Assembly (NCBI GenBank): GCA_002914845.1
Contig: JXTC01000348.1
Span: 191,396 to 255,395, forward strand
Length of the DNA: 64,000 nucleotides
Direction: 5' to 3'
Source: Trema orientale
Taxonomy: Eukaryota > Streptophyta > Magnoliopsida > Rosales > Cannabaceae
Position 1 is the stretch's first letter. Each line of letters opens with the position of its first letter. The notes under the pieces were generated by a model. That model ran no database searches, was not told the origin of the DNA, and saw only the letters and a list, made by a program, of their open reading frames with translations. A program made the position numbers and the translations under genes. Below are positions 47,426-61,547 of the stretch, piece after piece.

Positions 47426-50400
47426 TCATGCATTTCTTAGGGCTTTTATAGTATGCCATGTCCCCTTTAGCCTTAAATTACATTTGCTTTTGGCCTCTAG
47501 TTGTAGCTGTCAAAGGCTGACTGGTGATAGCAAGTTAAAACACTAAATTTTTAGATGGAGCATGTGCATAATAGCCTGTTTTAGTGTGAAGACTCAAGAG
47601 AATAGGCCCAAGCTTTTCATCTGGGGACTCGGTGGACCGTGTTCTTTCGTTTCTGTAGTCAGGTATTTGCTATTGCTAATGTTGCTTTTCCATATAATAT
47701 GGAGTCCATTTAATTGACTTAAATTATATGGCAATATGCTTGAACTTTAGTTCTGTTGTACGGGGGGAAATTTCTAGCTTAAGATTTCATCTAAGAATAT
47801 GCCTTTTTGTTCTACTTTAGCATATTTCCCAAGTAGTCCATCTAATGTTGTTTTTCTGTGCCTTGTTTTTTGTTTTTACCTGGCATCTTGTGATGGTCAT
47901 TATCTTGGTGGCTATGCTCATTGCTCTGTATACTATAAGCTTTACTTGATAGAAGTGAATATTATCAACATTTTCTTGTGGGCGTGTAAATCAACATGTG
48001 AAATTATTTACACCTTGCATTTTATCTCTTGGGTTCTTTTTTTCTCTCTCTTTTTTTTTTTTTTTTTTTTGTTTAATTAAAAAAAAACACTCATTTTTCG
48101 TGTTCATCGGTTAGTCATTTAGTTAACGGATTGAGACTTTTGAGTAAGCAATTTCGTTGTTCTCTTTTTCTAGAGATCCACCGCACCAAGTTATGCTGAT
48201 TTTGACTGACGTGTGCGAAATTTGTCTAGTTCTAACTAATATAACATAATCCAAGATCAAAGAAGTTGACAAAAATACCCCCTCTTTGCAATCATGACTT
48301 CAGCAGCACCGTACCAAAAACCAATCACTACTTTTCAATTTTCATCACTTGTACGTCCAGCATTCCGTACTCCTTAAAAAAAAAAGTCCAGCAACCGTAC
48401 TTAAAGGTACAAATCCTACTTCGAATCATAAGTCAAAATTCTATTCTCTTGGTCTTGTTTCATACGCGTAGTTATATTGTACTGTAGTGGATTATAGGTA
48501 AGTTGTACTTCCATTATCTCAGGTCTCTATGATCTTGATAAGTAGAAATGACAATTTAGACAACCATAGTGGAAACAACCATAGTGGAAAGCTGGTGAAT
48601 TTGAGGATAGTTTGTGTATGCCTTTAGAGTCAGAAACCACGTCAAGGTATTTAATTTTTGGGACACATAATCACCTAAATTCTTATGTCTAGCCGGCATC
48701 AATAACTTGATAGTTGATAGTTTTAGTCATGAATAGTAAAATCTGAATAATGTCGCTTATCTATGCCCATTCAAATTAGGCAAGCACTGACTCATGAATT
48801 CTCTAGAAATGGTCTTGGTGCACGCTAGATTTGGTGAACAAAATTGAAATTTTTGTATGTCTTAATCGTTATTCTTCTCTAGAAAATGTACGTGTTTGAT
48901 TTGGTGAACAAGATTCAAAATATTCTTATTCCCTATAAATATTATTATTACTATTATATCACAACTAGTACTAGTAGGAGGGAGACTTTCCCAAGATGAA
49001 ACCTATCTATTTAGGATACTAATATCCAAATTACAATTTGTGATAATATTTTGTGCTAGTAATTAAGTTTCTCAATGGTGATTTACATTTCAGCAAAGAA
49101 AGTTTGTTTTTAAATTTCTTTATGGAATCATTAGTGTGTATTTAAGGGGGTTTTCACATAAAGTGATGATTTAAGACAAAAAAACTCCTAAGTGTGTGTA
49201 ATATATTTCTCGGATTAATAAAGGAAATAAGATAAAAGCAAGTTGGGAAGAAAAGATATGCATACGTAAAGTGAATTCAATTTGGACACTCCAACTAAAA
49301 TCCAAATTCTCACGATGTTGTGTAAAACCTCTAAATCTGATGATGGGGAAGTCAATGGCAGATTTAGCTTTGACCAAGGAAGCAGAGAGAGTAGTTTATA
49401 TATAATTAAATCTGTAAGAATGGTTCCTCAAAATGAATAGTCAGACTAAAATAAAACAGTTTGTTCAGCTACCTCCTCCTATATTTTTTTAAATCACTGT
49501 TCACACTTTTAAGGAACCATAGTCTTAACTATGCTGGCAAATTCATACCTTGCCAAACAATCTTGAATATAACGTATACGAGCTACACAATATGGTCTGT
49601 AGTACTGACTTTCTCCCCCATTTAGTTGAGAAAATTAAGAAAAATACATATTTTCAATGAGTATTTTTGTTTTTCCTCCACCAATAGGTATTTTGACCAC
49701 AATGAAGTGACCTACAATAACAAATTAATTCCACATATTTCCATTCTGATTCCAATTCATAAAATGAAATTAATTTACTTCCATTTTCAATTCAAATTCA
49801 TGTACATAATGAGTTTTAAGACTATAATTTATATTTGTAAAATATAATAAAAATATTCCATTTAAATTCATGGACAATTCTAATATTTTTAATATGAAAT
49901 GAAATATTTTGGAATATGATTTGCGTTACTTTTTTAACGTAATAAGTTTAGAACATGATTTTTTTCACTTTTTGATTTTGAGAAATTTTAGTTACCTATA
50001 ATATGAATTTAAATTTTTTTTAATAGAATTTAATTATCAAATATTTAATATTTTTCATTCATTTTTTAATTTAATTTCTTTCAATATATTTAAATACCTT
50101 TTTATGGTAAAGTGTAGAATCATGAGTTTGCTACTTAGAATCATACATTTTTATGGTAAAGTGTAATATGAATAATACATTTTTTTAACGTTAAAAAAAA
50201 GGTTTCTTACTTTTTTTATATTAAATTAGCTTTATTATGAATCAAACTTTATGGGGAATTAAAATTAATGAAATTAGCTTTTTAAATATCTATGAGAATT
50301 AGAATATTATAGTATATTAATGGAATTATATTGAAAATAATAATAATTAAACAATAAAAATATTCATCTTTGCAGGTAAAAAACAAATTACCCACTATTT

Positions 50401-51722
50401 AAAGTATTAAATGATACGTGAACATTGAATACAATAGTGACAAACAAACACGTCATTATGTGTTTAGCACCACTAGTGTCTCGTAGCATTGCTCATTTGA
50501 TCACGTATTAAATTATCTAAACTGAAGATATCTATCCATGGGTACACAAATATTACAATATTTATTGAAGAAACACCCATATATACATGTATATAAAAAT
50601 ATATGTTGATGCATCATATAATTTTACTACTTACTTACAATAATAAAAGGAGTATAATGAGAGCACATGTAACTTGACTTAAGGTTTATATTATTCAATC
50701 CACACCAGACCATTGTAATTAAATAGTCTATTAGTTAAGCACTGACTTTTGCACTTGAGTTGATAATCTTGACTGCTACTTGTTTTTATGAGCTATATAT
50801 ATATAAGGTTGTTTATTTTGAATAAATTAATAATATTGTACCAATGGGAAGCGAGAGACAGCAGTACTGAAAATTATTGCGCCTGAGAGATATAACAAGT
50901 TAATAGCAAACAAAAAATTAATTAATTAAAATCAAAATGTGGTTAATTTATAGCGTCACTTATTTGATTTCTTCTCTTTCAGTCGTACTTCTAAGATATC
51001 CATCATAATAGCCAAGTAAAGTAAATATGGACTAAAAGTTCTAACTGTTAAAGTTGACAATAGAATAATTTTGAAAAGCTGATCATATAATAAGATAAAA
51101 ATACATTTTTTTTGAATATGCTTACGATGCCCATGGAGTACATAGGATATCGACATTAGTAATTGCTCTCCCAACTTGACAATCGAGAGTGCATGTGGAT
51201 TATTTTTATGTTTCGTTTTTTTTTTCTTTTTCTTTTTTGTAAAATATCTGAACTTGAGAAACGAAGATTTTTTAGTTTACTAGATTAGAAGAATTCTACT
51301 GTTCACTTCAAAGGATAAATATCAATAACTTAATTTCGAAGTAAAATATCAAAATTCAAGTGCCACGTCATTAGTTAGTAAGCGACCCATAAATATTCGT
51401 ACAATAGATGGGTGACACGTGTCAATTCAAATACTTAAAAAAGATAATTATGGGCTCTTATAGCTAGTTAATCAAGTTATAACTGACCAATTATGTCATT
51501 ACAAATGCGGTTATACAAGGCTTGAGGAAGAGAGTATGGTTTCTACAAGGTTTACTCTCCGAGAAAACTTTGGAAGATGACACGTGGTAATGGTCCCAAA
51601 ATGGCTCCTTAAAAGCGAAATTGCAAGTCAGTGGTCCCGGAGGTAGTAACGGTTAAACTACAAAATACCAGATCGTGTCACCGCTACATTGCCCATAAAT
51701 TACTTCCACTACTTGTTTATAT

Positions 51723-51910
51723 ATTTACATAGGAGTGGCACTAGGACACCAATAACTTACACTAAAAACTTACACCACATGAGTTGGCATTCATATCAAT
51801 CACTAAATTTTGAATGGTATGGTCCCACTCATAGATAAAATAGTAGTTTTATTAGATGCCACATCATTGGTGTAACTTTTTGGTGTCCTAATCATCATTC
51901 ATTTACATAG
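51723..51910. mobile_element. MITE, ~168 bp, with 10-bp target duplication
   Basis: 'atttacatag' flanks the element at 51,723-51,732 and 51,901-51,910. The body starts GAGTGGCACTAGGACACCAA and ends TTGGTGTCCTAATCATCATTC. AGGACACCAA and TGTAAGTT/AACTTACAC-type segments are inverted complements. The left arm carries an extra copy of 'aaacttacac', a small internal duplication. A 9-10-bp duplication suggests a Mutator-like origin, though duplication length alone is not decisive. Confidence 0.8.
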
Positions 51911-54225
51911 ATTCTGAGAGAGCTCCACGTGGATGAGTTGGGAGGGGGCTTTCGGGACCATTTTGTCGTTTTTTTTTTTTTTTTTGAGATAATAAATCTG
52001 TTATTATTATCTTTACAATAACAGATTAAATTGGAAGACAAAATTCCTCCAATAGATAAGCTAATTTTTCAATCCTAAGACTATCCTAACTAAACCAAAT
52101 GTAACTGGTTGACTACGACACCAGGAAAAGAGGAAAAAAAAATAAACAAAAATGCATCTAATAGTAATCAACATTGTCAATGCACCCGTCTCCAAAAATT
52201 GGAGATTTATGGTCAATATTCCTGACCTATAGGACCCAATTTGTTGTCTTCCTTTGAGTTTAAATTGGAATACTTTAATGTATGTTTGATTTTCATCATC
52301 TATTCAATATTCTTTTGCCCGTGCTTACTACCGTATTATTTTGGTATGAGGCAGAGAATACCTAGAAGCAGTGATAGCACATCAACTGCTGGAAAATCGT
52401 GCTAGCAGTTAGTATAAGAGTTAGGATGAGTAACATTATTTAAATATGTATCATTCTCCTCCGCTAATTGTTTCTTATCACTTACCTCACAACCCAGAAA
52501 AAAAAACAAAAAAATCCATCACCAATTGGCAAAATCACATGTCCTCCAAAAATTATTTGAATTAGTAGTTTTTTTTTTCTTTTTTTTTTTCTAAATAAAA
52601 AAAGTTATATGAGTAGAGGAACAATATGGGGCAATTCTGCAACCCGCGTAGTATATATATGCGTAAATCTCTTTTGCAGTGGATTGGGATTGTCCATTTA
52701 TCTTGTACACCGTAACACGTCCTAGTTTGAATCCTTGAGTACTTATACAAGACGAGTGGGCTTACCACATCAAATGCTCATGGGTAACTTAATAATAATT
52801 CAGTTTTTATCAAGTTATTAATCTTAATTTGACTTAAGACTCGATATAGAGATAGATTTGGTAGAACATGAAAAATTTTCTTCTAATTGAATCTGAATTC
52901 CCGAGGTCTAGATCTAGAAAATTTAATCTCTTCAAAGATCATTCTCTATAAAAATCTTTAAGTATCAGTTAGAAGCCTAACTTAGATGATATTGGGGTAA
53001 CTTTTGAGGAAAAAAGTTAATAATAATAAGTATCTACGCATCTCTCCTAGAGCTCTAGTATTAGATCTTCTTGGTTTTGTCCTAGTCAGAATATAATGGT
53101 TTGCCCAATTATTCATAATTCATTTTTTGTATCGAATTTGTTATATTTCAATTGAACGATTGAATGAGGTTCCATTTTCATTAAAAAATATTTATGAATC
53201 CTTAACTTTCCAGTAAAAAATAATTAAACCAGAGAAAACAAAAACTTTCCAGCCAAAAGAAAAAATGTCATTAACCCTAACTTCTTTAATTTTCTTTACC
53301 CTTTTTTCTCAGGAGGAGGGGTCATACACACAAAGACATATAAATATAGTATGCCATAATGGTTACACTCTCACTCTCTAATTGATCATAATAAATTTGT
53401 GAAAGCTCATGTTGTACGCTGGTTCGTACGTACTTTCACATTCAGTGAGTTGGTTATATGTCCAAAATGTATATTTGATTGGTGATATGTCTCCATTATT
53501 TGACATAGAAAGAAAAAATATTAGAATAAAAAAAGAAAACTCCAACATAGAAATAAAATTGTCATAACCAAAAACCCAAAGACGTAACTTTTAGTAATTT
53601 TATGTGAAAATATAATAAAATATTAATTTTATAGTATTTAAGAGAAACCAAATATAAGATAATTTCGTTTTAATCCTCAAATCATTATAAATTCCATAAT
53701 CATTAAAACTCTTATTAGTTTTAATTACTTAAGATTAATACCCATCAAAGTTTAAGAAGATTTCCAGCTATATCTTTTGGAAACTTATTGAGAAGTCATA
53801 AGTTTTTAATAAATTGAGTTAAACTAAAAAACTTTTAGTCCAAAATAATTTACAAGAGTTAAGTTCTCAAATTAATAACAAAATCGTCCTCATACTTCCA
53901 CTTACTAATCTTGGCTAAATAATTGAATAAGGAAGGAAAGACAACAGAGTATGAATATCTACCAAGGATTAAACTATGCAGCTTGTATGACCACCGGGAT
54001 TACTACCTCAATTAGACAAACACCTGAAAGTGGGAGAAGTAAGGGGGGCGAGCATTCACATGCTCAGTAAAAAGTCAATTATCTTTTTGAATAGATGCAA
54101 TTTTACCAAACCTGCATAGTTAATACCTTTTCCAAAATCCATTTATAAACTAGGTATATAAATCAATTGATATCCAGAATAATCACATATTCAAAGCTAA
54201 AACTAAAAACACATGATTGTACATA
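51911..54225. other. Intergenic, AT-rich
   Basis: No gene recognised. Poly-T tracts occur at 51,968-51,985 and about 52,568-52,590. The short minus-strand open frame at 52,562-52,768 is unsupported. Confidence 0.5.
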
Positions 54226-55185
54226 TTATATATTAACCAATGTAAATAAGTGAACTCTCATTCTCCCATCACGACCCTGTAATACCTCTGTAGAGGTACC
54301 CAGTATCCTGACATTACTCATACGTATATTAGCTAAAAGCTTGCGTAGGGGCCTATGTATTTCACTTAGCGCTACAGCAACTCGCCAATAATCTAAACTG
54401 CCATGATGCAATAATAGAACTCAAGTGTGTGATCCTATGGTATGTACAACATGTAACCGTTCACAATAATCATTTATCTAATAATCAAATCATACTTTAA
54501 AATTCAACTTGGTATTATTCTGGGATTTACTGTAACATAGCCAGCACGCTACTATTTTACCCCATAATCACAATATAAAAATATGTGAAATAATCCACAC
54601 AGTCCAATCCCAGTATAATTTAACAATTTTCAATAATTTGTCAAACTATTGTGAAATCACGATTTTTCATAAATAAGTTTTAATGCAATTATAAATCAAA
54701 ACAGATATAAAATTAGGTAATTGAACCCTTACCTCAATATGGTAGCTATACCAAGCTAAAGACGCTCGAAGAAACTCCCGTTGGTCATTCAAGTGTTCAA
54801 ACGGTCGTTTTGGGATCCCGGTAAGCTCACTTGAAAAAGTAACTTTTTCCACTGGAGCCTGAAATAGAGAAACGGAGATCACTACTGAATTCAAAGTACC
54901 CAAAAACGCTAGATTAGTTATATATATTTTGTCAAAAGTTGGTCTCGGTGCGGGACCGACCCATAGCACGCAAAAAGGTATTATGTACGAGCCATGAAAT
55001 TTTGATTTCCGTGCCACTTCGAAATATAGTCATATTTTATATCAAAATTCGTCCCTCAACCTCACTGAGTCCAAATTCGAAGTAAGAATTCAGTTTCGAG
55101 GTCCCGAGCATTGATTGGGCTTCAAAATCCAAAAATTACATAAATACCACTTTTTGAAAATATTTAGAAAAAAACCATAAAAGGA
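54226..55185 (-). mobile_element. Diverged copy B of the dispersed repeat (minus orientation)
   Basis: 54,739-55,185 matches copy A (1.15-1.59 kb) in reverse orientation over about 430 bp. Composition and style suggest the element continues left to about 54,226, including 'gtaatacctctgtagaggtac', and perhaps right to about 55,700, where GC rises ('caccgcggggtggcatgtcg'). A 116-codon minus-strand open frame (54,667-55,017) spans part of the homologous core, but copy A does not keep it open and I recognise no domain. Probably a decayed LTR-retrotransposon segment. Confidence 0.55.
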
Positions 55186-58100
55186 TGGCTTTTTTAAAAT
55201 TACTGTACTTCCGGATACCATTTTAACTTCTACTAATGGTAATTGTTCATGATTTTTAATTCTCTTTCACCTTATATAATTATCTCAGGTAAAATAATTA
55301 TCTAACCAAAATAATTGTGTAAATATTATTTTTTAGAATATATAGAAAAATACCACATTTCTTATTCAAGAATTATCTCATCTCCAGATTTTGTTTCAAC
55401 GCATAAATATCATTTTCATTCATGTTTTAATCTCCTCTTTTACCGCGCAAAATTTTCATGACCAAAATAAATTATTTACAAAAATAATTACTAATATATC
55501 TCTTTTCTAAAAATAATTACAAGATTACCAATTTTTAATCAAAATTTGTAACAATCGGTAATTTAATCTATTGGATTTTGACACCGCGGGGTGGCATGTC
55601 GGGCCTGGAAGCTGGCAGTGTGGCGGCGAGTTTCATTGGTAGAGACTTGATCGTTTTGGCCTCGGGGACTACTTTTGAAGAAGAATAAGAAGTTGAAGCT
55701 CTTACAAGCAAATTTTAGATACTGTAGACCCTAATATTAAATTCTAGATATTTTAATTAAATATTCCAAAATTTTGAAATTATCAATTTGCCATTATGTT
55801 AGAAAGTAACTCATTTACCCTCTTTAAAATCTACTTTTTACAAAAAGCCTCAATTTTCCCAATTAATGAGCGATATTAAATCTCTTGTACATCCTAGAAA
55901 TATTGGAAATGAAAGTCAATTATACACTCCCAAGTCAAAATTTCCCACTTGCAAGTGTGTGTGACACACCCCAAATTGGATGGTCCCATTATATACACAC
56001 ATAAGGGGAAGAACGGAAAAGAAGGGACCATTTTTTGGATGACATGTAATAATAAATAATCTGACTTTTTAAACCCATTTTTTGGACTTCCTTAGTTTAT
56101 TAAACATTTTTCCATGGCGTTTTCAAATTATAGTGATACAAATTCAAATAAATGTGGACTTTGAATTTTGAAGTGTAGTTGGGGATATGGAATTATTGAT
56201 TTGATGTACATTTTTAATGTATTTTTAGTTTTTAGAAATGGTTAGCAAATAAATTGGGAGTAAGAGCATTTGGCAAGTTCCTGCTTTTGATCAGCAGTAT
56301 CTAAAAATTGCTGCGTAACTGTCAATTTAAACAGAATTTGAAAAGTAGATAAAAATTATTTTTCAAAGTTGATTGTACTTCCATAATACAAATTGTTTAA
56401 AATATAACTTTGCAGCACACATAATCTATAGTTTATTAAATATTTAGATGTTGTTTTTAAACAGCATAACAATTTTGTAAATTAAATTTGCCAAAAGCCA
56501 AAATTTTTTTTCTCACAACTGCTTCTTATTTACAGCACATCTACAGTACAATTGCAGTATAACACAACAATACCAAACTGGCACTTAGAGTATTAGAACT
56601 ACAAAATGGAAAATGATAGTAGAAAACACCAAATTATATGGGCATTATTTTAAAAATAAAATACGAGACAAAAAATGATGCAAGGAGGGCAGTTAGTTAA
56701 CGCGGCGGCTACTGCGGCTATACGCCGTTACACGCCTAATTAAATACATCATCAATTACTTGTGGTCTTCGCCAACTTCTTCTTTAATATTTGTCCCTTT
56801 TTTCTTTATAATTTTTGGCAAATTAAAATTGATTTTTTTTTCCCTTTAGCTAAACGTCACCACTTACCTGTTCCTCTTTGCATATCTTAATTATTTTTTT
56901 GGCATAATCTAAATCTAGTCTTTCTATAGAAAAAATTGTATATTATATTCTGATACACACATCTATAGTTGGTGTGAAGGTTTTTTTTTCCTGTTTTATT
57001 TTATTTTTAAAGATTTTATTGCAAGGAATTTTATTACTTTGTTGGGCAGTTTTAAGGACACTACGAAAGACTTGATTTTTTTTTTCCTTTTTGTGGGAGG
57101 GACACATTGTCTATTATATTTTGCTACCAACAATTTTGTGTAATACTTAATTCATAACAATCAATTAAAGAGGATTCTCATTTTTTGAATAAATATTCTT
57201 CTAAAAGTATTATTCCTTCCACAATAAGCAATTAATTTATTTTTCCAAAATAGTTCCTGAAAACTAAGTCGTTAATTTGGGTCATGTTCCACGCAAGTTT
57301 TGCTTAAATCATGACCAAACTAAACAAATCATACTTCTAAAAAGTCTATAAAAGGACTTGTTTATGTTGTTTTTGCTTTTGTTTTTGTTTTATTTGGTTT
57401 TTCAAACCGTTTCCCTAAACTTTATGTGTAACACGGTTGTTGGATTCGTATATTTGGTGGACAGCATAATAAGATATTCACAGTTCCACACACAGGTTCC
57501 AACTGGGATAAGTACAAAGACAAAAATTAATACAATATATGTATACCTTCCCTGTGTGCAATTGTATTATGTACGTATATATATATATATATATATACAT
57601 ATATTTATACTTATAAACTGATTTGCAAGCAACAACATTAATATTGATTCAGATATACATGTACATATTTATCAAATTCCCGTCAGCACTATTCTAGAAC
57701 TGTTTACCTAAATAACTACTAGGAGTAAGTCTTTGATATTGTGGAGCTGGCTAATATTCTAAAGTGGAAACGTCCAAATTGATAAATATTCTCGAAAGCT
57801 CCAAGCATATATAATATATTAATTTAAACATAAACAACTATTAATCTTGTATATATTTCTCGGAAAGTACTGCAAAGAATATTATACTTTTATTTTTTTT
57901 AATATACGCGTATGTTCATGTGTTCAATACTTAAAAGTAAAATTAATATGAAATATTTATATTTTAAGTTTTATGTCGATTTTAGCAAGTTGATATATAG
58001 CCAGTATCATTATCAAGGAAACAGATAAAATATTGTGCAACTTTTTACTTATAAGGATGGATATCTAGAGTACTACTTTATTTAATTAATTAACTGACTT

Positions 58101-58760
58101 AATTAGCAGCTGATTATAGTAAAATAATGTTGTATAGGTTAATAAGATGATCAACGAGTTATCAAGTTGTAGGTCTTGACGTTGATCCGGGCTTAGAGTA
58201 CAAGTAACCTATCCTGGCTAGCTCGATCGATCGTTATTTGATCGTTCTTGTTTTCATGTGACCAGATACATTATGGTGACCATGACCTCGATAATGATGT
58301 TATTTAGTGATCATGATACATCATGGCCTATTTATCAAAAAAAAATAAAAATAAATAAATGATGCAACATGACCATGACAATTAACTAAAGCTACTTAAA
58401 GTCCTTGATACACAAAAGTCCATACTAATTGAAAAATAATTCGCTTAAATTCTCTCTCTGTGATCTGGAATTTCTTATTGTCTTATTGCTCAGGTAAATA
58501 ATTAACTTATAGCTAAACCCCACTAGATCACAATAGAATTATTGATCATTAGCTAGCTAGCTGGCCAGCCGTATAATTTTCCATTAAGTCTTAGTGGGAA
58601 AAATAATACATGCAAATATACAATACATAAAGATCCATAATTTAGTAATTTTTTTTATTGCGTGATAGAATTTTAATTGGATAAAATAATACTTACAAAA
58701 ATGTAAAAAGAAAAAATAATACTGGATTAGTGCCCATACATAAATATATATATATATATA
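55186..58760. other. Intergenic, AT-rich
   Basis: No gene recognised. A GC-rich island at about 55,575-55,670 may belong to the neighbouring repeat. A (TA)n tract lies at about 57,576-57,600. Short open frames are unsupported. Confidence 0.5.
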
Positions 58761-59005
58761 GGTTGCTAATCCAGTAGGCATTTTTTTTTTCCTATGCATA
58801 GGTATTTTTTTTTAGCCATTGAATTATCATCTAATAGTGATCTAACGGCTATAATGATATGCATGAAAAGACGTGTATAATAAATGTTGTTTCTTTCTCT
58901 TACTTTTTAATATAAAAAAATGTACAAAAAAAATTTTCATTGGCCAAATTGATATCTATGCGTAGGTAAAAAAAAAAAAAAAAAAACCTATTGTATTGGT
59001 GCCCA
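58761..59005. mobile_element. Inverted-repeat element, ~235 bp (MITE-like), flanked by TA repeats
   Basis: The left end ('ccagtaggca', T-run, 'cctatgcataggtat', T-run, 'agccattgaa') and the right end ('ttcattggcc', 'atatctatgcgtaggt', A-run, 'cctattgtattgg') are inverted complements. 'ttagtgcccata' and 'ttggtgcccata' lie just outside on both sides (about 58,729 and 58,996) in direct orientation, each next to a (TA)n tract. The exact termini and target duplication are blurred by simple repeats. Confidence 0.6.
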
Positions 59006-60959
59006 TATATATATATATATATGGGTTTGGTTTAAATGATTACAACAATATTTACTCATGGATGGTTACAATAGTTTAAGCCATTAGATCTATATCCTAT
59101 AGTTGTGATTAGTTTGGTGATTAGCTAAAAACATTTAAAATTTAATGCTATCAATATTTTTTTTAGTATCCATTTATGCTCACAAAAAAATTATAACCAT
59201 TGAGAAGTCTTCTATATATATATATATACGGCCTCATTTATGTATATAGTGTGTGTGATATAGATTGCGGCCTCATTAGGAAATTGCCATGCAATATTAC
59301 GCGTAAAAATTCTAAACCTTATATGTACGTTTTGCTGACTCTTATCATGACTAGTACCACCAAGTTAGAATAAATTATGGATGTCACCCTCAAAAATGTG
59401 GCCTGCGGGACAAACCACCGCCCTTAGAATTTCCAAGTACCCTTTTGATATCTCAACGTCCATAAATAAATATATATAACACATGCAAACCAAAACCGAA
59501 ATAAGTATATTTTAAATGAATGATCAAGATTATATGTAATGTATACATGTGTATATGTATTAATTGTGCTATTAATGTACAAAGAATAAGCAAAATTTAC
59601 TTGTACCGCATGCAGCGTGCCAGGTACTCCAATCCAGAACTTAGTACAATTTTCCCCGTAAGGTTCTCTTTCTTTTTCATGTACGTTGGTGTGTGTATGT
59701 GTACCCAAACACCGTGTGGAGACAACAATACTGACTTTAGAAGACTTTGGTGAGACAACAACCCTTATAGCGAAGATAATATTTGATAATGTATGGAATA
59801 ACACGGCACTGTGCAAGTCGTCAATAATTTAGTTAATAATTTACCACTTCTTTTTTTTCCCCCCCTAATTTTCTAGAACTAGTGTGACCTGGAAGGAAAT
59901 GAAAGAAAGTTTATCTAATATTGTTGAAAGATATGTAGATATATAATACAATAGTTATTTACTACTAGAAGCTATCAAGCTGCGCCCAATTGAGCTATAT
60001 CTTTTGCGTGACGTCATTAAACGAAAGGACGAAAAATTCCCCTTTTCCTAGGCTAAATAGAGAATAACATATAACACTTTGATTATAATTGATTTATTAC
60101 GCCATATATTATACATTTGTAGAGTTCTTTTTTCTTTTTTTTTTTTTTCTAAGTTTCAATATATATATGTAAACTAATTAGAACAATCACTCGCCGTCCA
60201 CACTATTAGAATATTATATACTCAGAATCTTCCAAGCTATATATAACTTTGAAAACAAATCTTTAAGTCTATGTTCAGTTACCATATAATTCATGTGGAA
60301 TTGTTCATTTTCCTTTCTTTTTCGCCCGCTAATAATATTAAATATGCGATGAGCTTTTAAAAGTTCGGAACCGTGAACTATATATATTTATCAACTATTC
60401 ATGGCGTTTAAGCTGAAATGTGGAGATCACTATATATAAAGTACATGCGGAAAATAAGATGTATAATGCTTTTAGGTTAGAGCATATATGGGGTGGTTTA
60501 ACTAATCACTATGATCTGCTGACTTCACATTACTGCTTTTGAGTTATCCTGACGTTAATTATTAATATTGATCATGATTTATGAGCATATATATTTGTTG
60601 TTTTGCACATATCACTCACATATATATATATATATAAAACAAAAAATTAAAAATTAACCATGATATTAATGATCGATGAACTTATTGTATATATGTAAAT
60701 AATGAACAAATGTACAAAACAAATCTAATGAAAATGAATACATGAGTATACCCAAAAAGGCCAAACAAAAAAAAAAAAGAAAAAAGAAGAACATATATAA
60801 ACGATAAACAACAAATCCGCAGCCTAAATTTAAAAGAAAAATAAAGTGAGAGAGGTAAAAACTCTCCTCAGCCCTATATACGATTACTAACTAAGTAAGT
60901 ACGACTATGTAATTATATAAATATCCATGAACATACATGTATATATGCCGTACGGTCGT
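59006..60959. other. Intergenic and 3' flank of the ZAT11-like gene
   Basis: AT-rich with several short (TA)n tracts (about 59,212-59,228 and 60,618-60,637). No gene recognised. Overlapping open frames at 59,424-59,816 (minus) and 59,520-59,753 (plus) have no family support. The last ~300 bp are likely 3' UTR of the minus-strand zinc-finger gene. Confidence 0.5.
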
Positions 60960-61547
60960 TTATAAAAAACAACCAACCAAAGGAACTGACTTCCCAAGCT
61001 GAAGAATCTTGATGTCGTTTTCTAATGGCGTGAGGTTCAGATCCAAACACAAAACCCTACTCGCCTTCTTCACAACCGGCCTTACTTGCGCCAAAGAAGC
61101 AATATTAATAGGCGGCACCACCACAGGCGCCGGAGCCTGGTTCTCGGTCAGGGCGGCCCTATGGCGCCTCATGTGGCCCCCTAGGGCCTGCCCTATGGCG
61201 AACTCAAGCCCACATATGGTGCACTCGTGTGTCTTGGGCTTGGTCGGCGAGCCCGACTGGGAGTCAGAGCTGTTACCGCCTTCTCCGGTCATTAGCCGCG
61301 GCTTCTTGTGGCTCGCTCGGTGGCCGCCGAGGGCTTGGAAAGATGGGAACTGCCGGTTACAGGTCTTGCACTCGAAAACCCGGCTTGGCGATGATGATGG
61401 TGAGAGGTTTGAAGAGGAATTAGAGTACTCGAACTGATGATGGTGATGGTGATCACTAGTGGTGATCGATCCTCCACGTGAGAGGAACATCAAACAGTTG
61501 GCCATGGTTAGGTTTTCGAGCTCTCTTTCTGTAATGCTTCTCTTCAT
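60960..61547 (-). CDS. ZAT11-like C2H2 zinc-finger transcriptional repressor (two QALGGH fingers, EAR motif)
   Basis: An intronless 195-residue C1-2i-type plant zinc finger, the ZAT family of stress-response repressors acting in the nucleus. Finger 1: C60, C63, H76, H80 with QALGGH at 71-76. Finger 2: C109, C112, H125, H129 with QALGGH at 120-125. QALGGH is the plant-specific DNA-contact motif. The C-terminal LDLNLTPLEND (168-178) is an EAR repression motif that recruits TOPLESS-type co-repressors. The basic N-terminus MKRSITERELENL fits ZAT11-type proteins, so I keep the first Met rather than Met15; a His5 run (33-37) follows. The length suits the ZAT11/ZAT12 group. The upstream TATA box and W-box cluster agree with stress induction. 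The closest paralogue (ZAT11, ZAT12 or another) cannot be fixed by eye. Confidence 0.95.
   Translation of the reverse strand: MKRSITERELENLTMANCLMFLSRGGSITTSDHHHHHQFEYSNSSSNLSPSSSPSRVFECKTCNRQFPSFQALGGHRASHKKPRLMTGEGGNSSDSQSGSPTKPKTHECTICGLEFAIGQALGGHMRRHRAALTENQAPAPVVVPPINIASLAQVRPVVKKASRVLCLDLNLTPLENDIKILQLGKSVPLVGCFL

Noticed and set aside
54667..55017. 116-residue minus-strand frame as a host gene
   Set aside because: It lies in a dispersed repeat whose other copy does not keep the frame open.
59424..59816. 130-residue minus-strand frame
   Set aside because: Low-complexity translation of AT-rich DNA overlapping another frame on the plus strand; no domain or gene structure.
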